Positions 12,001 through 24,504 of a DNA stretch of 64,000 nucleotides are shown one piece after another. Source of the DNA: Eudromia elegans (lineage: Eukaryota > Chordata > Aves > Tinamiformes > Tinamidae); NCBI GenBank assembly GCA_003342815.1, contig PTEX01000003.1, positions 3,132,567-3,196,566 on the forward strand. Reading direction: 5' to 3'. Within the stretch, counting starts at the first letter, position 1. Every line of letters begins with the position of its first letter. The position numbers and the translations under genes were made by a program. The notes beneath the pieces are model-generated. The model saw only the letters and a list, made by a program, of their open reading frames with translations. It did no database searches and was not told where the DNA came from.

Positions 12001-14085
12001 GTTCATATATATTCATATATCAGTGAGCATTCTTCTGAAAAGTCCATGTGTATTTTAATGTTTCTCATAACTGACAACACATCAATTACACTTCATAAAT
12101 TGTTTTAATTGTTACCTTCATTAAAAATGCTCACTTCTTTCCTGGTTTAAATTTTGCTAAGATCATTATTCATATTTCTCAGCTTTTCAAGAGCTTCAAA
12201 AGTTTACTTCTGTATTGGTATTTATAGAGTACAAAATTTTTTCTCATCATCTTTCTTAAAAAGCTTAATAAACTGAATTATGCAGACACCTCATACTTTA
12301 ATTGGCAAGTTAAATGGGTCCTTGCATAGTACCTCAACACTACAGCATGATACATGTTGTGCTACTGGAGAACATCTCGTTCATCATTTCTCATTCATTT
12401 CCATTTACCTTATGTCTACTTTTATCAGCATTAATCGTATTCTGAGACTTAAATATATCTCCCACTCATCAAATTCCTATGTTTTTTCCTTAATTTATAT
12501 AGAATTGATATCAGTCAACAAAGCTAGCACTACACAGGTTATTCCATCACTTTTTACCATTCCCTCCACCTCCTCCCTCCCTTCTCCCCCTAAAGCCCAA
12601 CATTCACATTCTTCTAGTTCTAGGAAATTGGTTTTTTTCAAAGCTTATTGAAAATTGATACTAATGATTTAGACAGATGCTCAGCCCCTTCTTTCATGTG
12701 TCTTAGATAAAAATGTGTAGTTAAAGATGAATGCCAGCAAATAGGCAATTTGAGGTTGTCCAGGTCTGTCTCTGGTCTGCAATATCAGGCAGCAAAGTCT
12801 CTCTCCTGTTTAAATGACCGAGCAAGAATTTCCCTCAGCTTGTGGTTTACCACAAGCCCACTATTTAATGGTCATTCATTTTTAACTTGAGGCTGAATCA
12901 GTAATTTTTCCCCAAACAAACCATACCCTTTCTCTGCAGTATCGGTCCTTGTCTTTCTATACCATGAAACCTTCCTCTAATGCTACTGGCAGGTTGCACT
13001 TCAGAAAGATAAAGAAATCTGTCTCGAGACTTCCCCTCCATTCCTCTGGAGTATCTGTTTTAAATCACAGTTATTGATCCCTTCTCACCACCATGAATCA
13101 AATGATGATTCAGAAAAAACTTAAAGTCACCAAAGAGCCACCGTGATGGGGAGGAATTGAAACTGCATGGTGAGAGACTGAAGTCACCAGGCCAGTAAGA
13201 AGGGGATCTGAGCAGAATCCTCACTTTTGGATGGGCTTCACTGAAATGCAATGAACACCCCTGCCTCACCCGGCCGGATCCCACTCCCAACTGAGGAACA
13301 CCGCTCTTCAGCAGAAAGAGAAACATCGTCCACATCTTCCTTCCCTCCACAGCAAGTGCTAGAGCAGGTCACGCCTGAACAAGGTGACGGACACTGGACT
13401 CCCATAAAAACATTTCACCTTTTAGATCCTTGGGAGCTATGAAGGAAGGTATTGAATATGATTTCCCCAGAAAAACAGTGACATATTACAGGACAAATTA
13501 GTTCTTCTGATATCTTTCTGAAGAGAAAGTAAAGACAAGTAAAGTGGAAAAGCAACCTTTTTCCTCTCACCAAAGTGTCATTACGGTTCACTGTAACACA
13601 ACTGAACACCACTTGTAAGAACATTTGAAAAGAAAACCTTAAAAAACTGTAATAAAACTTCGGGTGGGGGAGAAGCAGGTTTGCTCAACTTTGCTCCTTT
13701 CAGCAAGACCCAAAAATAGAACAACAAATGCACGTAGCTTAATTTTTAATAACTTTGTGGCATTCATACCACCACTGCACTTCAAAGTCCACTTTCCAGC
13801 ACAGAGATCTAACTACTGACTTAACAACAACAACTGCAAGTGGTTTTCTGTCCAAGCTGCTGCCTGCAAGGGGTCGCTGCGGCAGCAGGGCCGTACCCGG
13901 GCACGGCCTTCATGTCAGGAATCTATCTTTTTTCCTTTCTGCTTTGCTATAGACTGGTAAGATGGGGAGACTTCATGACTTGTAGAACAAGGGAATTGTG
14001 AACTACTCTGAATGAAAATTACTTGCTTGGCATTTGTGATGAATTTGATGATGCAGTTGATCTATGCTCATGTTCTTATATTCAG
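6061..14085. other. Long non-genic interval
   Basis: No supportable gene is present in about 8 kb. The + frame at 6163-6627 (154 codons) is unrecognised. There is a T run at 10992-11005. A minus-strand micro-segment at 9174-9206 has good-looking splice sites, and a longer one at about 11874-11949 is followed by a strong donor. Both are too weak alone to call as exons. Confidence 0.5.
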
Positions 14086-14278
14086 CCCCATCTTTAGACA
14101 TCTACTCCCCAGCAGACATTTTTACACGAGTCAGATCCCCCCGAGTCTTCTCTCCTTGAGGTCAAACAGTCCCTACTCTCTCAGCCTATTCTTGTATGAG
14201 AGATGCTTTAGTCCCTTCATCATCTTCATGGCCCTGTGCTTGATTCACTCCAGTAAATCCATGTCTCTCTTGAACTGC
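14086..14278 (-). mobile_element. CR1 LINE fragment, 5'-truncated, antisense to +
   Basis: The + strand reads as the reverse complement of the region just before the CR1 3' end. Landmarks in order are a GAGTCTTCTCTCCTTGAGG block, CTCTCTCAGCCTATTCTTGT, GAGAGATGCTTTAGTCCCTTC, ATCATCTTCATGGCCCTG and CCATGTCTCTCTTGAACTG. These match remembered CR1 wording, in which the sense strand has a 'TTCAAGAAGGACAGGGAACT...CTGGAGAGAGTCCAGCG...GGCCACAAAGATGAT...' type sequence, with scattered substitutions and small gaps. CR1 is the main LINE of birds and other sauropsids and is typically truncated at its 5' end. The conserved 3' terminus is not present here. A + open frame (14012-14281) over this piece is a by-product. 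Confidence 0.85.
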
Positions 14279-16701
14279 TAATATAATACGTTAAATATAT
14301 TAATATAATAGAAAGTATAGTTTCTCTCAGCAATCTTTTTTATATTATTAAATCATCGCCACAACAACACGATTGGTTTGAATGTTAAATTATTTAACTT
14401 ACACTTTACTTATCAAATAAAACACAAAATAACAATAAAAAACCAACATAGAATGAGAAATAATATCAGACTGGTGGGTGCCCTAGGAAACACTTAGTAT
14501 CATTTTTATATAACTTTATTTTTGATTTAAGGACAAAAACTGCTACTTTAGTCTAGTTCAAAAGAATAGATTTATGTTTTCAAAAGACTATTTAAGCTTG
14601 TAGACTCAGCAACCCTAATAGTAAATTAACTAGCTTTACATTTCAACATTGCCTACAAATGGAACTACGGTTAAAGCAGTCAAATGAAGAATTGTTTACA
14701 GATAACTGCTTCCAATTCAACTCACACTACAATTCCTAGCAGTGGCATCCATTATCCAATACTCCTCCTTCAAAATCTCATTTACTCAAGGCACTACACA
14801 AACCTACAATACCTTAAAATTTCTACCAAGACGAACTCATTCTCTAAATTAATCTACCTTTGCCCTAAAAAGAGAAAGAAAACCTTCTGAAGATAAGGTC
14901 AAAAGTAGAGCAAGGAGAACCATTTTCACAGGGACACTGCTTATACAGTGGGAACAACAAGGACCACCACCATTAAGTAGTCAACAGTTTAAAGACATCG
15001 TTGCAATCTATTTTCAAGATATGCAACACAACTTTGTTCGACCTTTAGGAAAAGGCCACTTCTTCAGGCAACTGATTGCTGTGAGTCCCTTGGGTGGTCC
15101 AAGACCTGGGTGGTCCACAGACTTTAGCTTGGACAGCTCAGTTTGGTTTTTACTGTATGTAACTGTCTCGCATCACATTTTATTCCTGTGGAGCAAGAAC
15201 TCAAACTCTGTAAAAGACGAAACATTGTCTTATTTATATCTCAGTTCCTGGGTATTAAAATGAGTCTTATGAGAAAACTGTTTTAGAGCAAACAAACAAA
15301 GAGCGTTTATACTATTTTATTCCAAAAGGAGATGAAGAACCCTAAGGGCCTGAAAGAATCTAAATACTTGATATATCTGTGTAATAGTTTGAAATTTTTT
15401 ATGTTATGGGCACCATCAATGTCCTTCTACCACTATTTCTAGCAGTCTCACCTGACCAAGTTGTTGTGTGCATTACAAGTTTCTCAGAACACAAGTGGTG
15501 AAGTAAGGCCCTTGGCGAAGCTACGTGTGCCTCGTGCAATGCACAGCAGGCTCCTGGCATGGGCTGCACGTAGGAGGAGAGCACCCAGCACAGCTGAGGT
15601 CTCTAATTCCATCGCTGATTGTTTTGCTTCTGGGTCCTGAGTCACCTCTGCTTTACCTGGTGTATACACCCAAGGTGCAACTTGTTTTGATGTGAAATCG
15701 TTCAAACGATGACATGACTAAACTTTTCATTTAAAATCTGTTCTTAAGGCATGGCAATATCCTGAAAGCAACAGCAGCTCCACAAAATACTGAATCCTAA
15801 TTTTTGACTAAGTGGGGAGTTACAGAATTGTATCTAGATGCATCACACTATAGCTCCAGATTTTTGGTTCTCTATGGGATACAGGCACATACAGTCCAGT
15901 GGCTTTTGCTGGATCCTCCTGCAAGCTCATTCTTCTACAGACAAAAATGATCCAATTTTTTTTTTTAAATATACTTCCTCTCTATTTTTAGGAGGACTGA
16001 TTAATAATAATAATATTGCTTAATAAGTGTGATGTTTTTCTTTATCTTCAAATTAGGATTCAATTTAATAGCAAAAAGATGACCAAAATCTACTTCATGA
16101 TTTCTTTATTCCCAGCAAATTCCATCTTGACTTAGACACAAATGGTCATGACATCGGCTTAGAAAAGAACCTTTTTATTAATTATTATTAAATAGCCGTT
16201 TCCTAAAGACAATATTAGGCTGAAAAATTAAAGATAAGCATTGCCCAAATCCCCAGTGAATTCATTCCTGCTTCTTTTTGAGGAAACAGTTTCAAGCTTA
16301 TAAGTTTGAAAATTGTATAGCATATTTTGCTTCATCAGAGCCGTTTAACATTCAAACTAAGTATTTAATAACTAAATTCCCCCCTTTGGCATTCATGCTG
16401 ATAAAGCGCGCACTGGCCAGTACAGCAGCTGGGCAAGGGCAGCAGGCACCCCACTGAAAGGTGCCAACTCTCTGCCTTTTCCTGATGCAAGACCAGGCAT
16501 TCTTTTAGTGGGAAACATCCCCAAGACAAGGCAGCGTTTCTGTCGCTGCGGTGCGTCCTGACGGCATGACCCGGGAGCAGCTCTGTTCAGTGTGAAAAAT
16601 CGAGCAGCGACACACACAAAATCCCACTCTGACCCAAGAACAAGCTCCAAACACCTCATGTGCGAAATCTGGCCAAGGGATAGAAGTCGCTTAAGAATCA
16701 G
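14279..16701. other. Non-genic interval
   Basis: I see no gene. The minus frames near 15399-15705 are short and unrecognised, although a donor-like CAG/GTGAGACT occurs at about 15450 on the minus strand. A T run sits at about 15955-15966. Confidence 0.55.
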
Positions 16702-16904
16702 AAATAAAATAAAATAAAATAAAATAAAATAAAATAAAATAAAATAAAATAAAATAAAATAAAATAAAATAAAATAAAATAAAATAAAATNAAATAAAAT
16801 AAAATAAAATAAAATAAAATAAAATAAAATAAAATAAAATAAAATAAAATAAAATAAAATAAAATAAAATAAAATAAAATAAAATATAAAATAAAAAATA
16901 AAAT
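16702..16904. repeat. (AAAAT)n pentanucleotide array, about 200 bp
   Basis: Roughly 36 nearly perfect AAAAT units run from 16702 to 16885, then a short degenerate tail continues to about 16904. The single N of the window is at 16791, inside the array, where an A is expected. On the complement the array translates to repeating FYFIL-type residues in every frame, so the long minus frames 16393-17007, 16691-17035 and 16698-16910 are artefacts. The length is probably polymorphic or assembly-limited. Confidence 0.97.
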
Positions 16905-17089
16905 TCCCACAATGTCCCCACCACCTCTGTAAATTCCTGTGCATTAAGCAATAAATACGTTTTGTGACTGTCAATTTGTAGAATTCTGCAATGCTGCTCA
17001 TTTTCATATGGAATATGTAGGAACAACAAATACAAAATTGCTCAAATCATTTTTGTCAACTAAACAAACAGGCAAACGGCTGGAGGGGC

Positions 17090-17230
17090 TGGAACAAAGT
17101 AACTGGCCTCATTATGATGAACGATATTAACTTGCTCTGTCTTGCCAAGGCAGTAAGCGGTGTGAATTTAATGGCAATTAGCCGAGATCAAAGTTGAAAT
17201 ACCATGAACAAAGTAGGTAAAACTGACAGT
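17090..17230. promoter_or_regulatory. Enhancer-like conserved-looking block (no alignment)
   Basis: This balanced-composition block sits between simple repeats and AT-rich desert. It contains clustered motif-like strings: GCAATTAGC (homeodomain-type core), GATCAAAG (TCF/LEF-type), AACGATATTA and TTGCCAAGGCAG (NFI-half-site-like). It has no open frame. The call is inference from texture only. Confidence 0.2.
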
Positions 17231-17849
17231 ATCAAAGAGGGTAAGCATACCACGGGTGACTGAAAAAAAAATACTTAGTGATTATTTGGAGTGTTTTGAA
17301 GTGCTAATAGAAAAGGACAGATCTTTATACAATGTTTATTTTCAAAACAGTGTTACTGATTAGGGGCCTTTCGAGGAGATGGCTTTCACAGGTAAATTGA
17401 CCAAAAAACTGATAGTGAGGTAAACTATTCTGTAATAGCTCTCAGTGTGGACAGACTGTTCAGAATGATATTTTCACAAGAAACTCAACTCTGAGTCAAT
17501 ACCAAGCACTCCCCCTTCCACCAGGCAAACAGCTGGGAACAGTAACTTAGTGGTCATCCAAAGAATTAGAAAAAGTCCACACTCTGCAGAAAATATATTT
17601 CTCTAAATGCAGTAGACTTCAGGGACTGTTAGTAATAAGAAAAACATTCCTTTCATATTAAAGCTAAATCCTAATCAAGATTGACATAAATCAACTATCA
17701 TTTTAAATTATACTCGATTAATACAAGAATGGGCCGTTGGGTTTTTGTTTTTGTGTGTGCCTGGGTGGGTATGTAGGCTTAAGGAGATCTCCACTTCCAG
17801 GTATAATTGGCAGAAATTAAATGCCTGTCTCTAAATTAGATATATTTAG

Positions 17850-17881
17850 AAAAAAAACAAACAAACAAAACCAAACAAACA
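17850..17881. repeat. (CAAA)n-like low-complexity run
   Basis: An A run is followed by several CAAA units with a CC interruption. Confidence 0.85.
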
Positions 17882-18550
17882 GAAAAGCGTTTTCATTAAC
17901 ACTTATCTAGAGTCACTATAAATTTCCATGGTTCACATAATACACTTCTGTATTCAATACTCAAGACAAAACATTCTAATATAACTCCCTTATCTCGCAT
18001 AGATGGTGACACATACGTTACAGATGAGCTGATAGCAAAGCTAAGTCATCAGCCACAACTGGTCACTCAAGGGAAGGAACACAAACTAACAGCAGCATTT
18101 TCTCTGCTGTAACCAGCCATTCAATACAGGTAGAACAACAAACAAGGCAAGCGAGTTGAAAGGCTGTTTGAACTAAACCCATCAAACCCGGACACAGAAA
18201 TGGCTCGGTATAACAAACAGCAGTATATTTTTGACCTTCACCTGAAGGGCAAAGACCCCTGCTGGTCTTGGGCAATTAGTCAGCAAGGTCAATACGAGAT
18301 TTGCCTGAGCAAGGACTAAGGTTCTCAGAAGATCAAAGATAACTAGTGTTACACTCTGCCCTAACCAGACCCAGATTCACACTTTCCATTACTTATTTAC
18401 ATTGATCTTATGACTATTTTTATAGATCCATCAGAATAAGTGTGCTTTTACTCTTTTACTAATATTTAATTAAGTTAATTAATTACAGCTTAACTGAAAT
18501 ATCCTACAAAAGACCCCACGCAGCTTTCAAAGTGTAGGCTGAATCCTAAT

Positions 18551-18588
18551 CCTCTTTTTTCTTTTTTTTCCCTCTTTTTTCTTTTTTT
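18551..18588. repeat. Pyrimidine-rich low-complexity tract
   Basis: Four T runs are separated by C and CCC. It is followed by AACTAG, so it resembles a strong splice acceptor on +. The segment after it (18595-18658) stays open in one frame for 20 codons and then hits TAA. See findings. Confidence 0.85.
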
Positions 18589-20895
18589 AACTAGCACTGA
18601 GGATGAAGTCAATAAATTGTCAATTAATAACATACTTGCTTTGATGGCTCTTCAGTAATTTACTTTCATACCACTTCATAAATTTCTTAGGAAAATTTCT
18701 CGGGATCTCTGATACAGTACTCAGCCATGGGAAAATTTGGTTTAAATCTGCTCTGCTGCCAATAAACCAATACGACTAACTGGCTGATAATCCTCCCACA
18801 CTACCCTGTTTAGGTATATGCACTCAACCAGTGCAAGTTTAATTTGTTCCGCTAATGGCACAGAAAACTACTCAGACTTATTCACCATATAAATCTGAAC
18901 TTCAGCCTGCTACTTATTGTTGTTGCCTAGGCAGAAAACACAAGTTATTGAATGCTTTGTAATTCAAATGATTTTATATTCTCTTTGATCTAGAGTGTAA
19001 TAATAATAATGGATACTAACAGTAACTAAATATTAAACTGCACTTTGTGAAAGAAGTATTAAAAAGCCCTAGAAGAGTCTCAGCAATGTTATTTGCATTG
19101 GCACACTGACATGTAGGCCGTTTTTTGTTCTAACTAAATAAGCATTAAAATATTCTTAAACTTAGGATCCAAAACCAGTGATGCCAACTACCTTTTACAC
19201 CTTTCTAGCTGCCACTTCAGAGGTTTTTTTCTGGGATTTACAGTGGGATGATACTTATCTTTACTAGATACAGTCTATCTAGTTGAAAAATAACTCAGTT
19301 TACAAGCACACAATATAATCTACCAAAGAAGCAACACAAAGTTCAAAATACAATTACTGAATTAAAGTTCAATTAGATGGACAGCATTGATACATGTTTA
19401 TATACACTAATATGTGTATGTATGACAAAGTGGCACCCAAGTTTCATTTTAAAATATTGACAGTGTCACACATTCAGAACAGGCCAAGACCAAGAGGAGT
19501 TAAGCAAAAAGTCCTGAAAGGACCATGAAGAAATACTACATTTCATGTATTTCATGTAATGTATTTTATTATTATTCCATCTTACTTAGAAAAATCACCG
19601 TAATTCATTAAGAGACCTGACAGAGAAGTACCTGCTCTAGACACGTGTGGCAGAACTTTGTACACTCTGTGTCCGAGAAGATGACAAGGACTAAGAGGTT
19701 CCTCTGCTTCCTGCAAGCCAGGACCTAAATACTGCTGGGTTTATTCCTGATTTATGTTATACTCCAGGACAACAGCATTTACTTGCAAACCATCCACTAT
19801 GGAGGCATTTAGCTGCAAAAGAAAAACTTTGTTCCCTACCATGACCTCATGCTGTTTTTGGGTCAGGATCACTCTTAACTACTAATTTCTATGCTCTTCA
19901 GAAGAAGTTTTCCGGAGTCCCGTGCTCAAGTGTATTCACACCTCAGTACTGCAGAAGTCATTTGTCAGAGCTAGCTGAGTGGCTGCCACTCAAGGAGAAG
20001 TGACACCGGCTGCTGCTGCTAAATCCAAGCAAGGCCAAGCTGCTGTCAAGGCTCAGTGCTGACAGCGGAGGTAAATACTGCTAGAGGGAAGACAGGAGCA
20101 GCAGGGCCCTTTCACTTCCCTCATCTCACTCCCCAGGGTGACAGCAGAGCCCAATTCCTTCTCAGGGCCTTCAGAAACAGTAGGAGGAAGAGACCAACTT
20201 TCTGAAGATGTTCTTAAGTCTCCCCAGGAAAAGAGGGCAGGCCAAAAGACGTGCCCTATGGCTGCATTTGGCTGACTAGAAATAGCTAAGCCAATATTTC
20301 TATAGAAGAGATAAGGATTGCACACCCTTCTGGCTGCAATATTCTCAATCTACACTCATTTAGATTTAATTAATTGCAGTGTTACAAACATTACATGAAC
20401 ATGCAAACACATTTAGTAAATCAAATTTGCTGTAAAAAGTGTAAATAAAGGAGACAGGAAGGGACTCGTGATACCACTTTTCCAGCAGCTTTCCCCATTT
20501 CCCCCCACAGCATCAGCACTGCTCTCCGACCAGAAGGAAATTCAGGAACGTCACTTTGAGCACTTGCTGTTTGCCAAGGGAAGCACAGAGAGCAACTTTC
20601 TTCTAAAACTAATACCAGTTCTATTAATACACAATTCTGAACACTCTGTAAACTGAAAATGCCACTGAAAAGATGACTGAATTTTAAAATGCTGTTTAAA
20701 ATACTATAGCTTTAAATATTCTTCCAGGGAAGTTGTATTTCCTTGGACAATTCCTCTAGTTTCGTTGCCACTCCAAGGAAATGGCATACAGGAAAAAAAT
20801 TATCCCTTCTCACTCTCCCAGCCCATTGAGGACTGGATATGAAGGTATTTTACAGGTTGCTGATGCTTCATCTGAAGCATCTTCCTAATGAAACC

Positions 20896-21310
20896 AAGTG
20901 TTCATCCAAATGAAAAGAACAAATGACCTGAACCTGCCTCTGCTGCCAGCAGTGAAGGCGGCCCAGGAGGTGCAAGGCCATCCTGGCCCAAACCTCCCCA
21001 TCGCTCCCCTGCAGCAACACGAGGGCACCGCCCTGCAGCCCGTTCCAAAAGCCTCCCCTTCGCACAACAACGTGAGACAAACACTGTCCCCTTGGCTATG
21101 GCCCCGCTCTGCTCCCGCGCCTCTAACAACACGGCCTTCAACAAATGCAGGAGAGGCTCTGAAGCACCACGTTTCTACCTCTACGCAGGAGTCCTCTTGC
21201 CTCTCAGCTTTCCTGTTAGCAGGAAGGAAATCAAAATCTCTGAGTTCACGGCTTAATTTGCCGCCATCCGGTAGCAAACACCTGTTCCTTCCATCACAAT
21301 TTTGAGATAG
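20896..21310. other. GC-richer patch with open frames on both strands
   Basis: A + frame (20898-21305, 135 codons) and three minus frames (20868-21080, 20885-21313 and 20902-21144) overlap here. The translations are rich in A, P, G, S or C and match no family I know. Simultaneous openness on both strands points to base composition, or to an old retroposed sequence that I cannot place. Confidence 0.4.
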
Positions 21311-24030
21311 CAATTTTCCAGAAGGGGAAAAAAAAAAAACCCCAAGTTTGCATGAATCATGTTAGAGATTCCCTGTTCCAGGAAATAGTCTTAAATAAAG
21401 CAACTTAATTCTTATTGTAACCGAAGCGAGGAGAAAATGGAGTGACCAACTCCTGAATTGTCTCTAACAAGCACTCCTGAATTCTCCTCCACTGCTGCAG
21501 GACGACTGTTATCTCTGTGAACCTCTGTGAACGTCCCAGGACAGATAAGACATGGATGTTTTGTCTGTCTCCAAAAGGACATTGATGGACAAAGGCCACC
21601 CTGCCTGTCCCAGCACTGCCAGGGGCAGCCTTGAGGCTCTCACTCACCTGCCCTGGGGCAATTCCTGCAGATCCCCAGATAGACCCGCAGAGAAAGATAC
21701 CATCAATATTTTATGTTAATACCAGTACCATCCATAGAAATGAATTCACCTGAATGACGAGTGGTTGCTCCTATTCCTGATGCTGGAGGTGCGTGAATAC
21801 ACTGGAGATACGACAACTGGTACTTCATATCAGATGTATCTATCTCACTCTAAAGTGAGGGGATGAACACTGTTAACACTGAGCAAGCATTTGAAGAAAA
21901 ATTAACTTCTCCAGGTCATTTCCTACATGTCTGTCATTCCAAACGAAACCTAATATGAAGTTACAAAGACAAGAAATATGGATACGGAGACACGGTGCAG
22001 TCACCTGCAAAACACCAGGCAAGCAGGGCCACCCGCATCGTGCAGAGTACCCCATGGTCAAGGCATGAGTTTTAGCAGACATCCCATTTTCATTTCCTTC
22101 CTGCATATACAGGAATGACTTTTTGAAACTGCTCATTGTTATGCTTTATTTTGCTGTTTTACCAATCTGTATGACTACTCCCTCATCACAAGCTTAAAAA
22201 AATATAGAAAGTTTCTTTAAAAAAAAACCTATATACTATAACAAAACAAATACAGCATTAAAATGAAAATGGAATAATGTTCACATTAAAAGTGTGCAAA
22301 GTGTAGACAAATATTCTCAAACTTCAATCTAAATGCTCAAATAGCTCTTGAGCATAGAAAATCTTGAACTGCAGACTCAACGATTAAAATAATGCTAAGC
22401 ATGGTTAGCAGTTTAATGATCACATCTCCCTTCAGACTAAAAATGCAGACAACAGCTAGTAGCTGACATCTCACTTGAACATTTTACAGCTGCTCTAAAG
22501 CAAAGGCTTTAGCCATTCGAATGCATGCACGCATCTTATTTTCCCAGGATTTCAAAGTCCACATCCAGGCTGTTGCTCGGCCACTATAAATGAGTAATTC
22601 AAGTAGGGCATGACTGCTTCTTGTATTAACTTGATAAAGATGTTTCACTCGAAGTGCATCAACAGTTGTGTGAAGTCATCCCTTTCACAGGCTGACACTT
22701 ACTCTGTGTTATGTTACAAGTGAAGATCTAAAAAAGTATTATTAGATTTGATTTATTATAAAAGTCTCTGCCCCAAATACAATTAGCATATAAAAGATAC
22801 TATGTTATTATTGCACTTGTTTTCACAACTCCAAAATACAATCCAATATGCCTTATTTCCTGGCTAGTAAATTTAAAATAATCAAATTATCTGTAATCTG
22901 CATTAGGGTTTTATTTCATTAGTTTAAACATAGAACTGCTTAGAGGACTGATATTTACTTTTTAAAATACACTTCTACTTTCAGAAAATTCAGTTATACT
23001 GAAGACTATATCATATTGGTCAAGTCTTTCAGAAGTCAATTTAAAAGCACAAAATTTAATACTATGGATTAATTTTAAACTCATCCTTTAGCAAAGATTC
23101 TATTACCTAATATGTACAGAACAGCTATTTAGCAACAATTTTAATGCCTGAAAAATATTAACCCAAGGCTTGAATAATGATATACTGCACATACTTCCTT
23201 TTCTGTAATTTTACTTGTACTAATTTCCCTTTCACAACCTAGAAAGAATATTTAGTCAATGCTAAATTCCCTTTTCTCTATTCACACATTACACTAACCC
23301 TCAAAAGGAGGGGGAGAAGAGAGTTTTCCTTCCCTGAAATTATTTCCATCAAATAGATAAAGAACAAAAACTTAAGCACAGTGACACCACCTATCAAAAA
23401 CAGAGCCATTAATGTAATTCATACTAAACTCAGTGTGGACAAAATGCCCAGCTGATTTAAAACATGATTAATTATGTCTCATTAGAGAGTAGGATTACTG
23501 CCTGTGCTGTGGGGAAATTCAGAAGCAAAAAGTAAGATTATCCAGAGGTGCTGATCCATCACACACACTCCATAATCTTGCTCACTAATCTTGAGCCAGC
23601 CACTGTTTAATGCTTCGTTAGATTTGATTACAGCCTTTCTGTTATTTAAAAGCCTACAACAGTCAGTTGTAGTATTTTACTTTGCATTGTGTTTAAACAG
23701 TTTTTCTATGTTGCCCAGGTAGTTTTATCTCAGTAAAAAAAACAGGCAGAAGTGCTTGTGGGAGAAAACAGGAGAAGGAAGGCAGTCATTCTATTGTTCA
23801 GACTAACATTTTGATACCTAACACTAAATTTTGAGGATTATACTTTATTTTCACGTGGGTTTTGTGTAATATTTTTAGAACAAGGTCATATTTTCCTTAT
23901 GGTGCCACAGGGTTACGAACACGGAAATTCACAAACCTGTGGCTCTGTGTTCCCACGAGCCCTGGGCTGATTTTCCAAGATTTCTGGATATTAGGCATCC
24001 CAGGCAAAGCTACTTCTCCTGCTTGGCACC
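21311..24030. other. Non-genic interval
   Basis: No gene can be supported. A minus frame (21405-21647, 80 codons) is unrecognised. A strong minus donor (GGCAG/GTGAGTGAG) lies at about 21647 but has only a 17-base segment in front of it. The remainder is AT-rich. Confidence 0.55.
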
Positions 24031-24260
24031 AGTCCCAGACAAACGGCCCGAGCAGCCGAGCAGTGAGAGCCCAGGCAAAAAGGGGGCGAGCAGCAGAGAG
24101 GAGCAGACTCTGCCCCGGCCGCTCGACAAACCCCCGCGTTTGGTCGCCCGTCCCCAGCCCTTCAGTTCTCCTGGTCCCAGGGCTCGTCCTCCAGCAGCAC
24201 TCAAACACACAACACGCTCATGGTATCTGGACGGGACGACCCCCCGACAACTTGCTATTC
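24031..24260. other. CpG-rich patch
   Basis: CpG density is high at 24040-24160, with several CG per 20 bases around GGCCGCTCGACAAACCCCCG. Overlapping frames on both strands cross it (23862-24341 and 23939-24424 on +; 23897-24208 on -), with no recognisable product. It could be a small CpG islet or GC-rich ancient insert. Confidence 0.4.
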
Positions 24261-24321
24261 TGTTTATCGATGCAAGGAATCCATCTCTTGGGAAAAATCA
24301 CTTTTTTCTTTTTTTTTCCAG

Positions 24322-24504
24322 ATTCGTCTACTTTATATTGAAAATACATCAGCAATTACGAAAGCACTTAGGAAAAACAGACTTTGCATCAGCTTGCTGT
24401 GCTGTAAAGAGAGCTCAATATTAATAATTAGCAGGAGAAGAGTGTTTGCATGGGAGCTCAGGGCTCAGCAAATTGCTTTGCTCAGGAAAACGTCTCTGCC
24501 TTAA
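24322..24504 (+). CDS. Candidate terminal exon, + strand, unrecognised
   Basis: A very strong acceptor-like tract (nearly all T/C, ending CCAG at 24318-24321) is followed by a frame that stays open from 24322 for 60 codons to TAA at 24502-24504. The peptide includes LRKNRLCISLLCCKESS and ends in LLRKTSLP. An alternative reading uses the donor-like GCT/GTAAAG at about 24406, which leaves a second frame open (phase 2 in, phase 0 out) for about 84 bases. Two frames being open weakens the coding case. No partner exon is evident, and the 3' half overlaps an enhancer-like block. I give this low weight. Confidence 0.12.
   Translation: MRLLYIENTSAITKALRKNRLCISLLCCKESSILIISRRRVFAWELRAQQIALLRKTSLP

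Larger units (their letters stand above)
16905..20895. other. Non-genic interval with enhancer-like and low-complexity parts
   Basis: No gene can be supported. It holds an enhancer-like block (17090-17230), a CAAA-rich stretch and a long pyrimidine tract, listed separately. The rest is AT-rich with short, unrecognised frames. Confidence 0.55.

Noticed and set aside
13768-13816. Minus segment with phase 1-1 open frame reading LCAGKWTLKCSG
   Set aside because: Two frames are open, the acceptor is weak and the donor (GTATGA) mediocre, so I treat it as chance.
16393-17035. Long minus frames (204, 114 and 70 codons) with repeating F/Y/I/L residues
   Set aside because: They are translations of the (AAAAT)n array and flanks, open in every frame because the pentamer contains no stop on that strand.
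20868-21313. Overlapping 135-142 codon frames on both strands
   Set aside because: Simultaneous openness on both strands in a GC-richer patch, with no recognisable domain or splice pattern.
23862-24424. 159- and 161-codon + frames
   Set aside because: They overlap each other and a minus frame, follow the CpG-rich patch, and the product is unrecognised.
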